Below, one piece after another: positions 1 to 6,412 of a stretch of 14,504 nt of DNA. The position numbers were made by a program, and so were the translations under genes. The notes beneath the pieces were generated by a model that was given only the letters and a program-made list of their open reading frames with translations, did not search any database and was not told the origin of the DNA. Location: the NCBI GenBank assembly GCA_964579765.1, contig CAZOIK010000376.1, forward strand, positions 1 to 14,504, written 5' to 3'. How positions within the stretch are numbered: the first letter of the stretch is position 1; every line of letters starts with the position of its first letter. This stretch comes from DATNBT01 sp964579765. Its GTDB lineage: Bacteria > Acidobacteriota > Vicinamibacteria > Vicinamibacterales > CAVVIG01.

Positions 1-320
1 GTCCGACGGTCTTTCGATCGTTCCGTATGTTCTATTCGAAGGTTCCGTTTTCTCCGAAGCCCAGAGTGAGTCCGGCGATTGACGCGGCGCTAGATCAGAT
101 CAGGCATGCGCCCAACGATGCAGAGTACCGGTTGGGAGTTCGCGCCTTCCAACAGGCCGTAGTAGACGACCCGCCTGCACTCTTTCTCGCGTGGGGCGAA
201 CGCGCGCGGGCAGTCAGCAAGCGATTTGACGTCGTAGTGCCTGAAGCCGGTCGCGACATCATCAATTCCATTCGCCTCTGGCATCCGGCCAACGCCGATC
301 AAATCGCGAGCCGCAACTGA
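1..320 (+). CDS. ABC transporter solute-binding protein (SBP_bac_5 type), C-terminal fragment
   Basis: The reading frame is open from the window edge (first full codon at 3) to TGA at 318-320, so this is the 3' end of a gene that starts upstream. The Met codon at 27 is internal. The visible ~105 residues resemble the C-terminal end of periplasmic family-5 (oligopeptide/nickel-type) solute-binding proteins: a stretch resembling AIDAALDQIRHAPNDAEYR, where two helices pack, then FQQAVVDDPPALFLAWGERA, then a final strand near IRLWHPA. Such proteins capture a peptide or similar ligand outside the inner membrane and hand it to a permease. The ligand cannot be read from this fragment. The stop codon overlaps the next gene's ATG by one base, so translation is probably coupled to the sensor kinase. 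Confidence 0.75.
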   Translation, partial: PTVFRSFRMFYSKVPFSPKPRVSPAIDAALDQIRHAPNDAEYRLGVRAFQQAVVDDPPALFLAWGERARAVSKRFDVVVPEAGRDIINSIRLWHPANADQIASRN

Positions 321-2080
321 TGCGCCGCTTCATCCGCCACATCACGACCCGCTTCGCGCTGCTCCTCGCGCTGGCGGCCGTGCTGCCCCTCGTGGCGTAT
401 GGTGTCGTCTCGATCGTTTCACTCCAACGCGGCACGCGGCAGGAAATCATCCAGGGCAACGAGAACGTCGCCCGGCGCGCGGCCGAGGAAATCCGCCGCT
501 ACGTCACGACCAACGCCGAGCTGCTGAAAGCCCTCGCCGCCAACGTGCAGGACACGGGTCTCACGCACGATCAGCAGGACCGCATCCTCAAGAACTATGT
601 CCTGCAGATCCGCGAGTTCCGCGAGATCAGCCTCTTCGACGACCACGGCGCCGTCGTCGCCACCAGCCGCATCGGCAAGCCGCGCGTGGACATCCCAAAG
701 AACGCGCCCACGCTCGTGGACAACGTCTCGATGTCGGGCATTCGTGTCGACGAAGATCTTCTCACAACCACTCTCTTCGTCATCCACCTGACACGGCTCG
801 GCGAGCCCTCGGGCTGGCTCGTAGGACAGTTCAGCCTCGAGGCAATGTGGCAGACGGTCGATCGCATCAGGCTCGGCGCCCACGGCTACGCCATGGTGCT
901 CGCGTCGAACGGCGAGGTCATCGCGCACGGCGACCCCGACAAGAAGGCGCTCGTCGCACAGTCGGTGAACATGAGCACGCATCCGCTCGTCGAGTCGCTG
1001 CGCGCGGCGAAGGGGCGTCCCGTCGCCGACGAGTACCTGGACGCGGGCGGCACGCGCCAGCTCGGCGTCGCCGCCGGGATGGCGCCGCTTGGCTGGACGA
1101 TGATCGTCGAGCAGCCGACGAGCGAAGCCTACGCCAACGCCGGCGTCCTGCAGCGCCAGCTCGTCGTCACGATTTCGATCGCGCTGCTCCTGATGATCTC
1201 CGTCGGTTACTTGTTCGGCCGTCAGTTCATCGGCCCCATCCTCGCGCTGCAGCGCGGGACGCATGCGCTCGCGGCTGGCCGCCTCGACGAACGCGTCGAC
1301 ATCCGCACGGGCGACGAATTCGCCGAACTCGGCCAGGCCTTCAACGCGATGGCCGACAAGCTGATCGAGCTGCAGGAGAACATCAAGCGCCAGGAACGCC
1401 AGGCGATGTTCGGCCGCATCGCCGCCGGCCTGGTCCACGATCTCTCGCACCCGATTCAGAACATCGGCAACAGCACGCGCCTCCTGCTGCGTGACGACGT
1501 GGATCCGGAGACGCGCGACATGTTCCGACGCACCATCGAGCGCGAGCTCGCGACGCTCAAGCGCTTCATGGACGACCTGCGCAACATCGTGAAGCCGAAG
1601 CCGATCGAGCGCTTCATCATGGACGTCAACGGCTCCGTCGCCGAGATCGTCGAGTCGATGCGCGCGGAGGGCGAACGAACCGGCGTCGCCGTCGAATCGC
1701 ACTACGCCGACGGCCCGCTGCTCATCGAGGGCGATCGCTTCGCGCTCGGCCGCGTCTACCGCAACCTGATCACAAACGCGATCCAGGCGACCCAGCCCGG
1801 CGGCCGTGTAGCGGTCACGACATCGCGCACCGGCGACGTGATCGAAATTGCGATTGCGGACACGGGATCGGGCATTCCTGCCGACCGTCTCGGCGCGATC
1901 TTCGAGGATTTCGTCACGACCAAGCGCCGCGGCCTTGGCCTCGGACTTGCTATTTCGAAGCGCATCGTCGAGCAGCTCGACGGCACGATCAACGTCGAAA
2001 GCGAGGTCGGACGCGGCACTATTTTCACGCTGCGTTTTCCGGCGCGCGACGATCGGTCCGCGCAGGCCGCCGCCAGCTAA
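320..2080 (+). CDS. Membrane sensor histidine kinase (Cache-like sensor, HAMP, HATPase)
   Basis: 586-residue sensor kinase, expected in the inner membrane. Order seen: transmembrane segment ~12-34; an extracytoplasmic region ~35-278 of the size and style of a double Cache ligand-binding domain (REISLFDDHGAVVATS, GYAMVLASNGEVIAHGD and PLGWTMIVEQP are typical Cache strands); second transmembrane segment ~279-300; HAMP linker ~301-352; phosphoacceptor helix with VHDLSHPIQNI (likely His373); and a HATPase_c domain with N box NLITNAIQ (482-489), G1 box DTGSGIP (514-520), F box FEDFVTTK (528-535) and G2 box GLGLGLA (538-544). All kinase boxes are intact. The H-box resembles NtrB-type or metabolite-sensing kinases. 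No response regulator is visible, so the partner is elsewhere. The gene overlaps the solute-binding protein gene by one base, which suggests sensing linked to that transport system. Confidence 0.93.
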   Translation: MRRFIRHITTRFALLLALAAVLPLVAYGVVSIVSLQRGTRQEIIQGNENVARRAAEEIRRYVTTNAELLKALAANVQDTGLTHDQQDRILKNYVLQIREFREISLFDDHGAVVATSRIGKPRVDIPKNAPTLVDNVSMSGIRVDEDLLTTTLFVIHLTRLGEPSGWLVGQFSLEAMWQTVDRIRLGAHGYAMVLASNGEVIAHGDPDKKALVAQSVNMSTHPLVESLRAAKGRPVADEYLDAGGTRQLGVAAGMAPLGWTMIVEQPTSEAYANAGVLQRQLVVTISIALLLMISVGYLFGRQFIGPILALQRGTHALAAGRLDERVDIRTGDEFAELGQAFNAMADKLIELQENIKRQERQAMFGRIAAGLVHDLSHPIQNIGNSTRLLLRDDVDPETRDMFRRTIERELATLKRFMDDLRNIVKPKPIERFIMDVNGSVAEIVESMRAEGERTGVAVESHYADGPLLIEGDRFALGRVYRNLITNAIQATQPGGRVAVTTSRTGDVIEIAIADTGSGIPADRLGAIFEDFVTTKRRGLGLGLAISKRIVEQLDGTINVESEVGRGTIFTLRFPARDDRSAQAAAS

Positions 2081-2094
2081 AAGGGGGAAAAGAG

Positions 2095-2337
2095 ATGTTT
2101 CGAACACTCGTCAAAACCGACGCGCTGGCCATCGACGACCAGACGTACTCCGTCCGCTACTTCGAGCTGCGGACGCTGCGCGGAGGACGGCGCTACAGCG
2201 CGGAACTGCTCCTCGGCCCGAACGACCGCATCATCCTGGACGACGACTCGATCACGAACCTGGAGGCGAAAACGACGCGGCTGGTGCCGGCCACGGTGTA
2301 CAGCCGGCTGCTGGCGGCGCGGGCGACGGCGGCGTGA
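2095..2337 (+). CDS. Small uncharacterised protein, 80 aa
   Basis: I do not recognise a named family. The start is well supported: a purine-rich Shine-Dalgarno stretch (AAGGGGGAAAAGAG) lies directly before the ATG, 14 bases after the kinase stop codon, so it is probably the last gene of the same operon. The protein has no signal peptide or membrane segment. It looks beta-rich (YSVRYFELRTL, RYSAELLLGPNDRIILDDDS) and ends with a short helix (PATVYSRLLAARA). The acidic DDDS turn near residue 49 is the most distinctive point. It could be a small PilZ-like or other beta-barrel cytoplasmic partner, but nothing in the sequence proves this. Confidence 0.75.
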   Translation: MFRTLVKTDALAIDDQTYSVRYFELRTLRGGRRYSAELLLGPNDRIILDDDSITNLEAKTTRLVPATVYSRLLAARATAA

Positions 2338-2404
2338 ACGCTGGAGAGCCGGCCGCGCAACGGCAGGTGGATGGGTCGCCCGCCGCTGCGCCGCGCCGGC
2401 GGTG

Positions 2405-2704
2405 CTACTTCTTCGGCAGGACCGTGTCTTTCAACTGCTTGGCGATCCGCGCCTTCACCACGGTCTTCGCCGGAATCTTGATCGCTTCGCCCGTGGCCGG
2501 GTTGCGGCCCATCCGCGCCTTGCGCTTCTGAACGACCAGCTTGACCATACCGGGCAGCACGAACTCGCCCGATCGCTTCAGCTCCTTCTCGGCAAGCGCG
2601 GTCAACTCGTCGAAGAACTCACGGGCCTGCGTCCGCTTCACTTCGAACCGCTCGGCGAAGTGAGAGAACAGTTCGGATTTGCCCATCCTGCGGGCGTCAC
2701 TCAT
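2405..2704 (-). CDS. HU-family DNA-binding protein
   Basis: 99-residue nucleoid-associated protein of the HU/IHF family, which binds and bends DNA as a dimer. It shows the N-terminal helical dimerisation part (MGKSELFSHFAERFEV, then a long helix rich in K/R/E), the FVLPGMVKL strand, and the DNA-binding beta arm RKARMGRNPATGE with the family RNP triplet (R67-N68-P69), followed by IKIPAKTVVKARIAKQLKD. Two earlier in-frame Met codons exist (start bases 2731 and 2716), but the Met at 2704 is preceded by a clear Shine-Dalgarno, GGGGGA, 4 bases away. The gene faces away from queF, with a strong promoter between them, and converges on the 80-aa gene. Whether it acts as HU or as a specialised paralogue cannot be decided here. 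Confidence 0.93.
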   Translation of the reverse strand: MSDARRMGKSELFSHFAERFEVKRTQAREFFDELTALAEKELKRSGEFVLPGMVKLVVQKRKARMGRNPATGEAIKIPAKTVVKARIAKQLKDTVLPKK

Positions 2705-2708
2705 CGCG

Positions 2709-2714
2709 TCCCCC
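2709..2714 (-). promoter_or_regulatory. Ribosome binding site for the HU gene
   Basis: GGGGGA on the minus strand sits 4 bases before the ATG at 2704. It lies within the reading frame of the two upstream Met codons, so it supports the shorter 99-residue start over the 108-residue version. Confidence 0.6.
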
Positions 2715-2770
2715 ATCACATTGACGCGCATCGATGTTCACGACGGCCCCGCGCGCGCAGCGGCAATCGC

Positions 2771-2790
2771 CGTTTTTCCTTAAGAAAACG
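2771..2790. repeat. Imperfect inverted repeat in the HU/queF intergenic region
   Basis: A 20-base imperfect dyad (plus strand CGTTTTT-CCTTAAG-AAAACG, with CTTAAG at the centre) covers the predicted HU transcription start. It can form a hairpin of about 7 pairs with one bulge at the 5' end of the HU leader, or act as an operator. It is AT-rich in an otherwise very GC-rich region. The function is inferred only. Confidence 0.4.
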
Positions 2791-2794
2791 CGGT

Positions 2795-2823
2795 ATCCTA
2801 GCTCGCCCGGCACACGGTGTCAA
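2795..2823 (-). promoter_or_regulatory. Sigma-70-type promoter for the HU gene
   Basis: Reading the minus strand, a perfect -35 TTGACA (2823-2818) is followed by an exact 17-base spacer and a -10 TAGGAT (2800-2795). Transcription would start near 2788 and give a leader of about 84 bases before the HU start. This is the best -35/-10 pair I found in the window. The plus strand of the same segment reads TATCCT (2794-2799), which could serve queF, though no good -35 goes with it. Confidence 0.65.
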
Positions 2824-2844
2824 TTGCGCACGGGCGGAGACGGC

Positions 2845-3198
2845 ATGTCCAGCAGCACGCTCGAAACCTTCCCCAATCCTCGTCCTGAACGCGATTACGA
2901 GATCCACATCGACTGTCCCGAGTTCACGTCGGTGTGTCCAAAAACCGGATTGCCAGACTTCGGCGCCATCCGCATTACTTATACTCCGGACAAGAAATGC
3001 GTCGAGCTGAAGTCGCTGAAGTATTACCTGATTGAATTCCGCAACCGGGGGATCTTTTACGAGGCGGCGACTAATCAGATCCTCGACGACCTCGTGGCGC
3101 TGCTCGCGCCGCGCCGCATGACCGTCGTGGGCGACTTCTCCGCGCGTGGTGGCATCACGACGAAGGTCACCGCCTCCTACACACACGCGCAGCCGTAG
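2845..3198 (+). CDS. queF: NADPH-dependent 7-cyano-7-deazaguanine reductase (preQ1 synthase)
   Basis: QueF reduces the nitrile of preQ0 to the aminomethyl group of preQ1 with two NADPH, in the cytoplasm, in the queuosine tRNA modification pathway. The 117-residue length fits the short, unimodular (B. subtilis type) form. The catalytic Cys31 and Asp38 lie in SVCPKTGLPDF. The family signature E-(S/L)-K-(S/A)-x-K-x-Y is present as ELKSLKYY (54-61), followed by EFRNRGIFYE (Glu73) and GDFSARGGI. The B. subtilis active-site His before this Glu is Tyr72 here. The start at 2845 has a GGCGGAGA ribosome site. An upstream in-frame Met at 2734 would add 37 unconserved residues and is rejected. The Smr gene follows after 6 bases, so they are probably one operon. 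No other queuosine gene is in the window. Confidence 0.95.
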   Translation: MSSSTLETFPNPRPERDYEIHIDCPEFTSVCPKTGLPDFGAIRITYTPDKKCVELKSLKYYLIEFRNRGIFYEAATNQILDDLVALLAPRRMTVVGDFSARGGITTKVTASYTHAQP

Positions 3199-3204
3199 AC
3201 GCTC

Positions 3205-3468
3205 ATGGCTCATCGCGTGCCGATCGAGCGCGAAATCGACCTGCACGCGTTCGCGCCGCGCGACATTCCATCCGTCGTCGAGGAATACATCGCCGCCGCG
3301 GCCGAGGCGGGGTTCCGCGAAGTGCGTGTCGTCCACGGACGCGGCACAGGCGTGCAGCGCGGCATCGTGCAGGCGACGCTCGACCGTCTGCCACAGGTCG
3401 AGGAATTCCGCGATGATACGGCCTCGCACCTTGGCGCGACGCTCGTCTGGCTGCGCCCGCTTTTGTAA
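3205..3468 (+). CDS. Small Smr (MutS-related) domain protein
   Basis: 87-residue stand-alone Smr domain, related to the C-terminal domain of MutS2. The conserved order is visible: IDLH (11-14), a helix ending in EYIAAAAEAGFREVRVV, the signature HGRGTG (44-49), a helix QRGIVQATLDRLP, and the terminal GATLVWL (77-83). Smr domains bind structured or branched nucleic acid, and some nick DNA or cleave RNA. The DxH (here D12-L13-H14) and HGxGTG motifs linked to that activity are both present. The protein is nearly the bare domain, without MutS parts. It starts 6 bases after queF with little Shine-Dalgarno of its own, so translational coupling is likely. The link to queF is positional only. Confidence 0.9.
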   Translation: MAHRVPIEREIDLHAFAPRDIPSVVEEYIAAAAEAGFREVRVVHGRGTGVQRGIVQATLDRLPQVEEFRDDTASHLGATLVWLRPLL

Positions 3469-3559
3469 CGGCGCGCGACGAATCCGTCACCTGGAGCAGG
3501 AGAGTCCCCAGGAAAGTCCAGCATTTCGCACAGGTACACGGCTTGCGATACGGGGCGCC

Positions 3560-3733
3560 GTGGCAAACTCAATTTCTCCCATCACGCTCGCACCGATCCG
3601 CTCAGTTGACCGTCCGCTGCAGGATGAATGGGGCATCTTCGATCCCGAACAGGCGGGACTCGAAGCGCTGCTCCGCAAGCTCCAGTCGCGCGCAACCACC
3701 GGCGAGCAGCCGGCGCCCGCCACCAAGAAGTAG
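3560..3733 (+). CDS. Probable small uncharacterised protein, 57 aa
   Basis: A GTG start at 3560 preceded by GGGGC gives 57 residues beginning VANSISPITLAPIRSVDR, with a middle part DEWGIFDPEQAGLEALLRK and a short Ala/Pro-rich basic tail ending at TAG (3731-3733). The open frame extends upstream past 3146, but that part overlaps queF and smr in another frame and looks like a shadow. The case for a real gene is the balanced composition of the 57 residues, the amphipathic helix after DPEQAG and the lack of any competing gene in this gap. I have the impression that a DEWG-(I/L/F)-(F/Y)-DPEQ-G motif recurs in small acidobacterial proteins, but cannot check this. No signal peptide or membrane segment. 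Function unknown. Confidence 0.55.
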   Translation: MANSISPITLAPIRSVDRPLQDEWGIFDPEQAGLEALLRKLQSRATTGEQPAPATKK

Positions 3734-3758
3734 CGCGGCCGGAGCGCGCGAAGCCGTT

Positions 3759-3767
3759 TGTTATGAT
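3759..3767 (+). promoter_or_regulatory. Extended -10 promoter element for the M14 peptidase gene
   Basis: TGTTATGAT matches the extended -10 form TGn-TATAAT with one mismatch. No good -35 is seen 16-18 bases upstream, which extended -10 promoters can tolerate. Transcription would begin about 6-7 bases downstream, at or beside the GTG start codon at 3773, implying a leaderless or nearly leaderless message. This agrees with the lack of a Shine-Dalgarno before that start. Confidence 0.45.
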
Positions 3768-3790
3768 GGCGCGTGCGCGCACGCGCCATC
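3765..3790. repeat. Perfect 26-bp palindrome over the peptidase start codon
   Basis: The half-site GATGGCGCGTGCG is followed immediately by its exact reverse complement CGCACGCGCCATC. The palindrome overlaps the end of the extended -10, the predicted transcription start and the GTG start codon with the next five codons. It could be an operator for a dimeric repressor or an mRNA hairpin hiding the start codon. Confidence 0.8.
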
Positions 3791-6292
3791 CTGATTTCGC
3801 TCGCGCTCGTCGCGCGAACGGCGTCCGCCCAGTCGCCGTCCGCGCTTCCGGCACCCGACGCGCATTTCGGATTCCACCTCGGCAGCGACGGCCGGCTCGC
3901 TTCGGCCGACGCGATCGACGCGTACTTCGAGGCCGTGGCTGCCGTTTCCGATCGCGTCAAGCTCGTCGATCTCGGTTCGACGACAGAGAACCATCGCACG
4001 CTGGCGGCGATAGTCTCGTCGCCGGTGAACATCCGCAACCTCGACCGCATTCGCGCGGCCAACGAACAACTCGCCGATCCGCGCACGCTGACCGACGACG
4101 AGGCGCGCCGGCTGGCAGCGACGCAGAAAGCCGTCGTCGCGATCGGTGCGAGCATTCACGCGACGGAAATCGGCGCGACGCAGACCGCCGCCGAGCTCCT
4201 CTACACCCTCGCGTCTGCGAGCGACGATGCCACCCGCCGCGAGCTCGACGATCTCGTTGTCATCGTCATTCCGATGCTCAACCCTGACGGGCATCGGCTC
4301 GTGGTTGACTGGTATAACCGCACCAGGGCGACAGCGTTCGAGGGCGGCTCGATGCCATGGCCGGACCACAAGTACGCCGGGCACGACATCAATCGCGACG
4401 GCTTCATGATGAACCTCGCCGAGAGCCGAAATCTCGCGCACTTCTTCTATCGCGAATGGCATCCGCAGGTCTTCCTGTCCATGCACCAGATGGACAACGA
4501 TGGCGCACGCTTCTTCACGCCGCCGGTCGCCGATCCGGTCGATCCGAATGTGGATGCGATGATCTGGCGTGAGGCCGCCCTGCTGGGATCCGCCATGACG
4601 CTCGAGCTCGAGCGCGACGGCCACGCGGGCGTCGTATCGGGCAGCCTGTTCGACTACTATTCGCCGGCGTACGAAGACACGGCGCCACTCGGCCACAACA
4701 CCGTCTGCCTCCTCACCGAGGCCGCCAGCGTGAAGGTGGCGACGCCGGTGAACGTGCCGAAGTCGAACGACCCGCCGCACGTCGCCGCGCCGCATCCGTG
4801 GCCCGGCGGTCCGTGGACGCTGCGCGACATCATGGACTACGAGCTCAGCGCCGTTCGGGGACTGCTGCGAGAGGTGGGCGCGCATCGTGAAGATCTTGTC
4901 TGGAACTTCTATGCGATGGGCAAGCGGGCCGTGGACGAGGGCCGGAAAGGCGGACCGTTCGCGTTCGTGATTCCGCCGACGCAGTACGACCCGATGTCGG
5001 CCGTGAAGCTCGAGCAGGCGCTCATCGACGCGGGCGTGGAAATCGATCGCGTCTCGGAACCGTTCAGCGCCAACGGCGCGTCTTACGGCGCCGGCACCGA
5101 CATCATCTTCCTGGCGCAACCGTATCGTGCCTACGTCCGGACGCTGCTCGAGCGCCAGCGATATCCCGACGACGGGTCGCGCGAGCGGCCGTACGACGTC
5201 ACCGCTTGGACGCTGCCCGCGCAGATGGGCGTTGACGTACGCGTCGTTGACGCGGCGTTCGATCCGCCCGTGATGTCTGCGCTGACGAGTCCCGCGATCG
5301 TGGCGCCGCCCGTGACCGTCTGGGGCGACCGGAAGCCTTCCTTCTTTCTGATCGAAACGCGCGGCACCGGCGGCGCAATCGTCGTCAATCGCGTGCTCGC
5401 CGCGAACCTGAAGGCGTCGTGGCTGGACGCACCGATGGAGATCAACGGCTTTCGCTATGCCGCGGGCTCGCTCGTCGTTCCCGCGGAGAAGAACACGCTG
5501 ACGATTTTGCAGGGCGTCGTCGCGCCGTTCGCGCTGCGGATCGACGGCGTGCGTGGCAAGATGCCGTCGGCGATCCACGCAGCTTCGCAGGCGAGAGTAG
5601 CGATCTACAAACCGTGGAGCGACGACACGGACGAAGGCTGGACGCGCTGGGTATTCGAACAGTACGAGTTTCCGTTCACCAGCGTCTCACCCGCTGACGT
5701 CCAGGCCGGACATCTGCGCGGCCGCTTCGACGCCATCGTTCTGCCCAGCGAGTCGCCGGGCATGTTGAAGGGCGGGCTGTCGCAAGACGAAGCGCCTGCG
5801 CCATACGCTGGCGGCCTCGGCGAGTCCGGTCTCGCGGCGCTCGAGCTGTTCGTTCGCGAGGGTGGCACGCTCATCTGCCTTGATGCTTCGGGCGATCTCG
5901 CCCTCGATCTCTTCAACCTTTCCGTGAGGGACGTCGCCCGCAGCGCGGGCGACCGGCTCGTCGCGCCTGGCACCATCGTCCGGCTCGACGTTGACGTGTC
6001 CGATCCGCTCGCGTACGGCGTGCCGCCACAGACTTCCGCGTTCTTCGCCTCGAGTTCCGCCTACGCTGTGCCAGCCGGCGGCGATATCAAGATCGCCGCC
6101 CGCTACGGGACGAAGGATCTGCTCGTCAGCGGGCTGCTTCACGGCGCCGACGTCATCGCCGGTCAGCCGGCTGTCATCACGGTGCCCGTCGCGGCTGGGC
6201 GCGTCGTGCTGCTCGGATTTCGCGTGCAGCATCGCGCGCAATCCCTCGCGACCTTCCGGCTGCTGTTCAACGCCGTCTTCTCCTCCCGATAA
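3773..6292 (+). CDS. Secreted M14-family zinc carboxypeptidase-like protein
   Basis: 839 residues from a GTG start. Residues 1-19 form a signal peptide (basic start, hydrophobic ILISLALVA, cleavage after TASA before Gln20), so it is exported to the periplasm or outside. The peptidase M14 domain spans roughly 40-360. The zinc site is HATE (His129, Glu132) with the third ligand in LSMHQM (His238). Also seen are NPDG (170-173), the NRDG substrate-binding arginine region (Arg208) and a likely catalytic Glu316 in LLTEAAS. All key residues are present, so it should be an active metallocarboxypeptidase. The remaining ~480 residues include, near 640-740, a part resembling a glutamine-amidotransferase-like fold (FDAIVLPS, LELFVREGGTLICLDASGD), common in large M14 proteins of this type. 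No upstream Met fits the frame. It seems to be transcribed alone. Confidence 0.9.
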   Translation: MRARAILISLALVARTASAQSPSALPAPDAHFGFHLGSDGRLASADAIDAYFEAVAAVSDRVKLVDLGSTTENHRTLAAIVSSPVNIRNLDRIRAANEQLADPRTLTDDEARRLAATQKAVVAIGASIHATEIGATQTAAELLYTLASASDDATRRELDDLVVIVIPMLNPDGHRLVVDWYNRTRATAFEGGSMPWPDHKYAGHDINRDGFMMNLAESRNLAHFFYREWHPQVFLSMHQMDNDGARFFTPPVADPVDPNVDAMIWREAALLGSAMTLELERDGHAGVVSGSLFDYYSPAYEDTAPLGHNTVCLLTEAASVKVATPVNVPKSNDPPHVAAPHPWPGGPWTLRDIMDYELSAVRGLLREVGAHREDLVWNFYAMGKRAVDEGRKGGPFAFVIPPTQYDPMSAVKLEQALIDAGVEIDRVSEPFSANGASYGAGTDIIFLAQPYRAYVRTLLERQRYPDDGSRERPYDVTAWTLPAQMGVDVRVVDAAFDPPVMSALTSPAIVAPPVTVWGDRKPSFFLIETRGTGGAIVVNRVLAANLKASWLDAPMEINGFRYAAGSLVVPAEKNTLTILQGVVAPFALRIDGVRGKMPSAIHAASQARVAIYKPWSDDTDEGWTRWVFEQYEFPFTSVSPADVQAGHLRGRFDAIVLPSESPGMLKGGLSQDEAPAPYAGGLGESGLAALELFVREGGTLICLDASGDLALDLFNLSVRDVARSAGDRLVAPGTIVRLDVDVSDPLAYGVPPQTSAFFASSSAYAVPAGGDIKIAARYGTKDLLVSGLLHGADVIAGQPAVITVPVAAGRVVLLGFRVQHRAQSLATFRLLFNAVFSSR

Positions 6293-6297
6293 CTCAC

Positions 6298-6322
6298 GGC
6301 ACGGCCATTGCGTGCCAATGGC
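6298..6322. repeat. Two mutually exclusive hairpins after the peptidase gene
   Basis: Six bases after the M14 stop codon, GGCACG (6298-6303) can pair with CGTGCC (6311-6316), while GCCATTG (6304-6310) can pair perfectly with CAATGGC (6316-6322) across a five-base loop. The two stems compete for the same bases. There is no T-run after either, so it is not a classic intrinsic terminator. The rest of the 120-base gap to the helicase start shows no convincing promoter. Confidence 0.4.
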
Positions 6323-6412
6323 GTCACGATCGCAGCCGCGCGTTTTCGGCCGGATTCGCGTCCGCCGCAGATCGACGCGTGCAATCTCTGCGAACAGCGA
6401 CGCGGTACTGCA

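Noticed and set aside
2338..2404. Intrinsic terminator between the convergent 80-aa and HU genes
   Set aside because: A GC-rich CCGCCG/CGGCGG stem is possible, but no T-run follows on either strand, and such stems arise easily in this base composition.
2734..2844. N-terminal extension of QueF
   Set aside because: It lies across the promoter region, has no ribosome site, and QueF of this type begins near the chosen Met.
2760..2844. preQ1 riboswitch before queF
   Set aside because: Neither the short C-rich loop nor the A-rich tail of preQ1-I is seen, and there is no match to the larger preQ1 classes.
3761..5578. Long antisense open frame of about 600 codons opposite the M14 peptidase, with similar ones at 419-2107 and 5687-7468
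   Set aside because: These are expected in GC-rich genes where the opposite strand lacks stops. Their composition is rich in Arg, His and Asp with no recognisable domains, while the sense strand encodes clear proteins.
6308..6412. TTG-started N-terminal extension of the helicase
   Set aside because: It adds 35 residues of uncharacteristic sequence, has no ribosome site and covers the hairpin region. The Met at 6413 begins the recognisable N-terminal domain.
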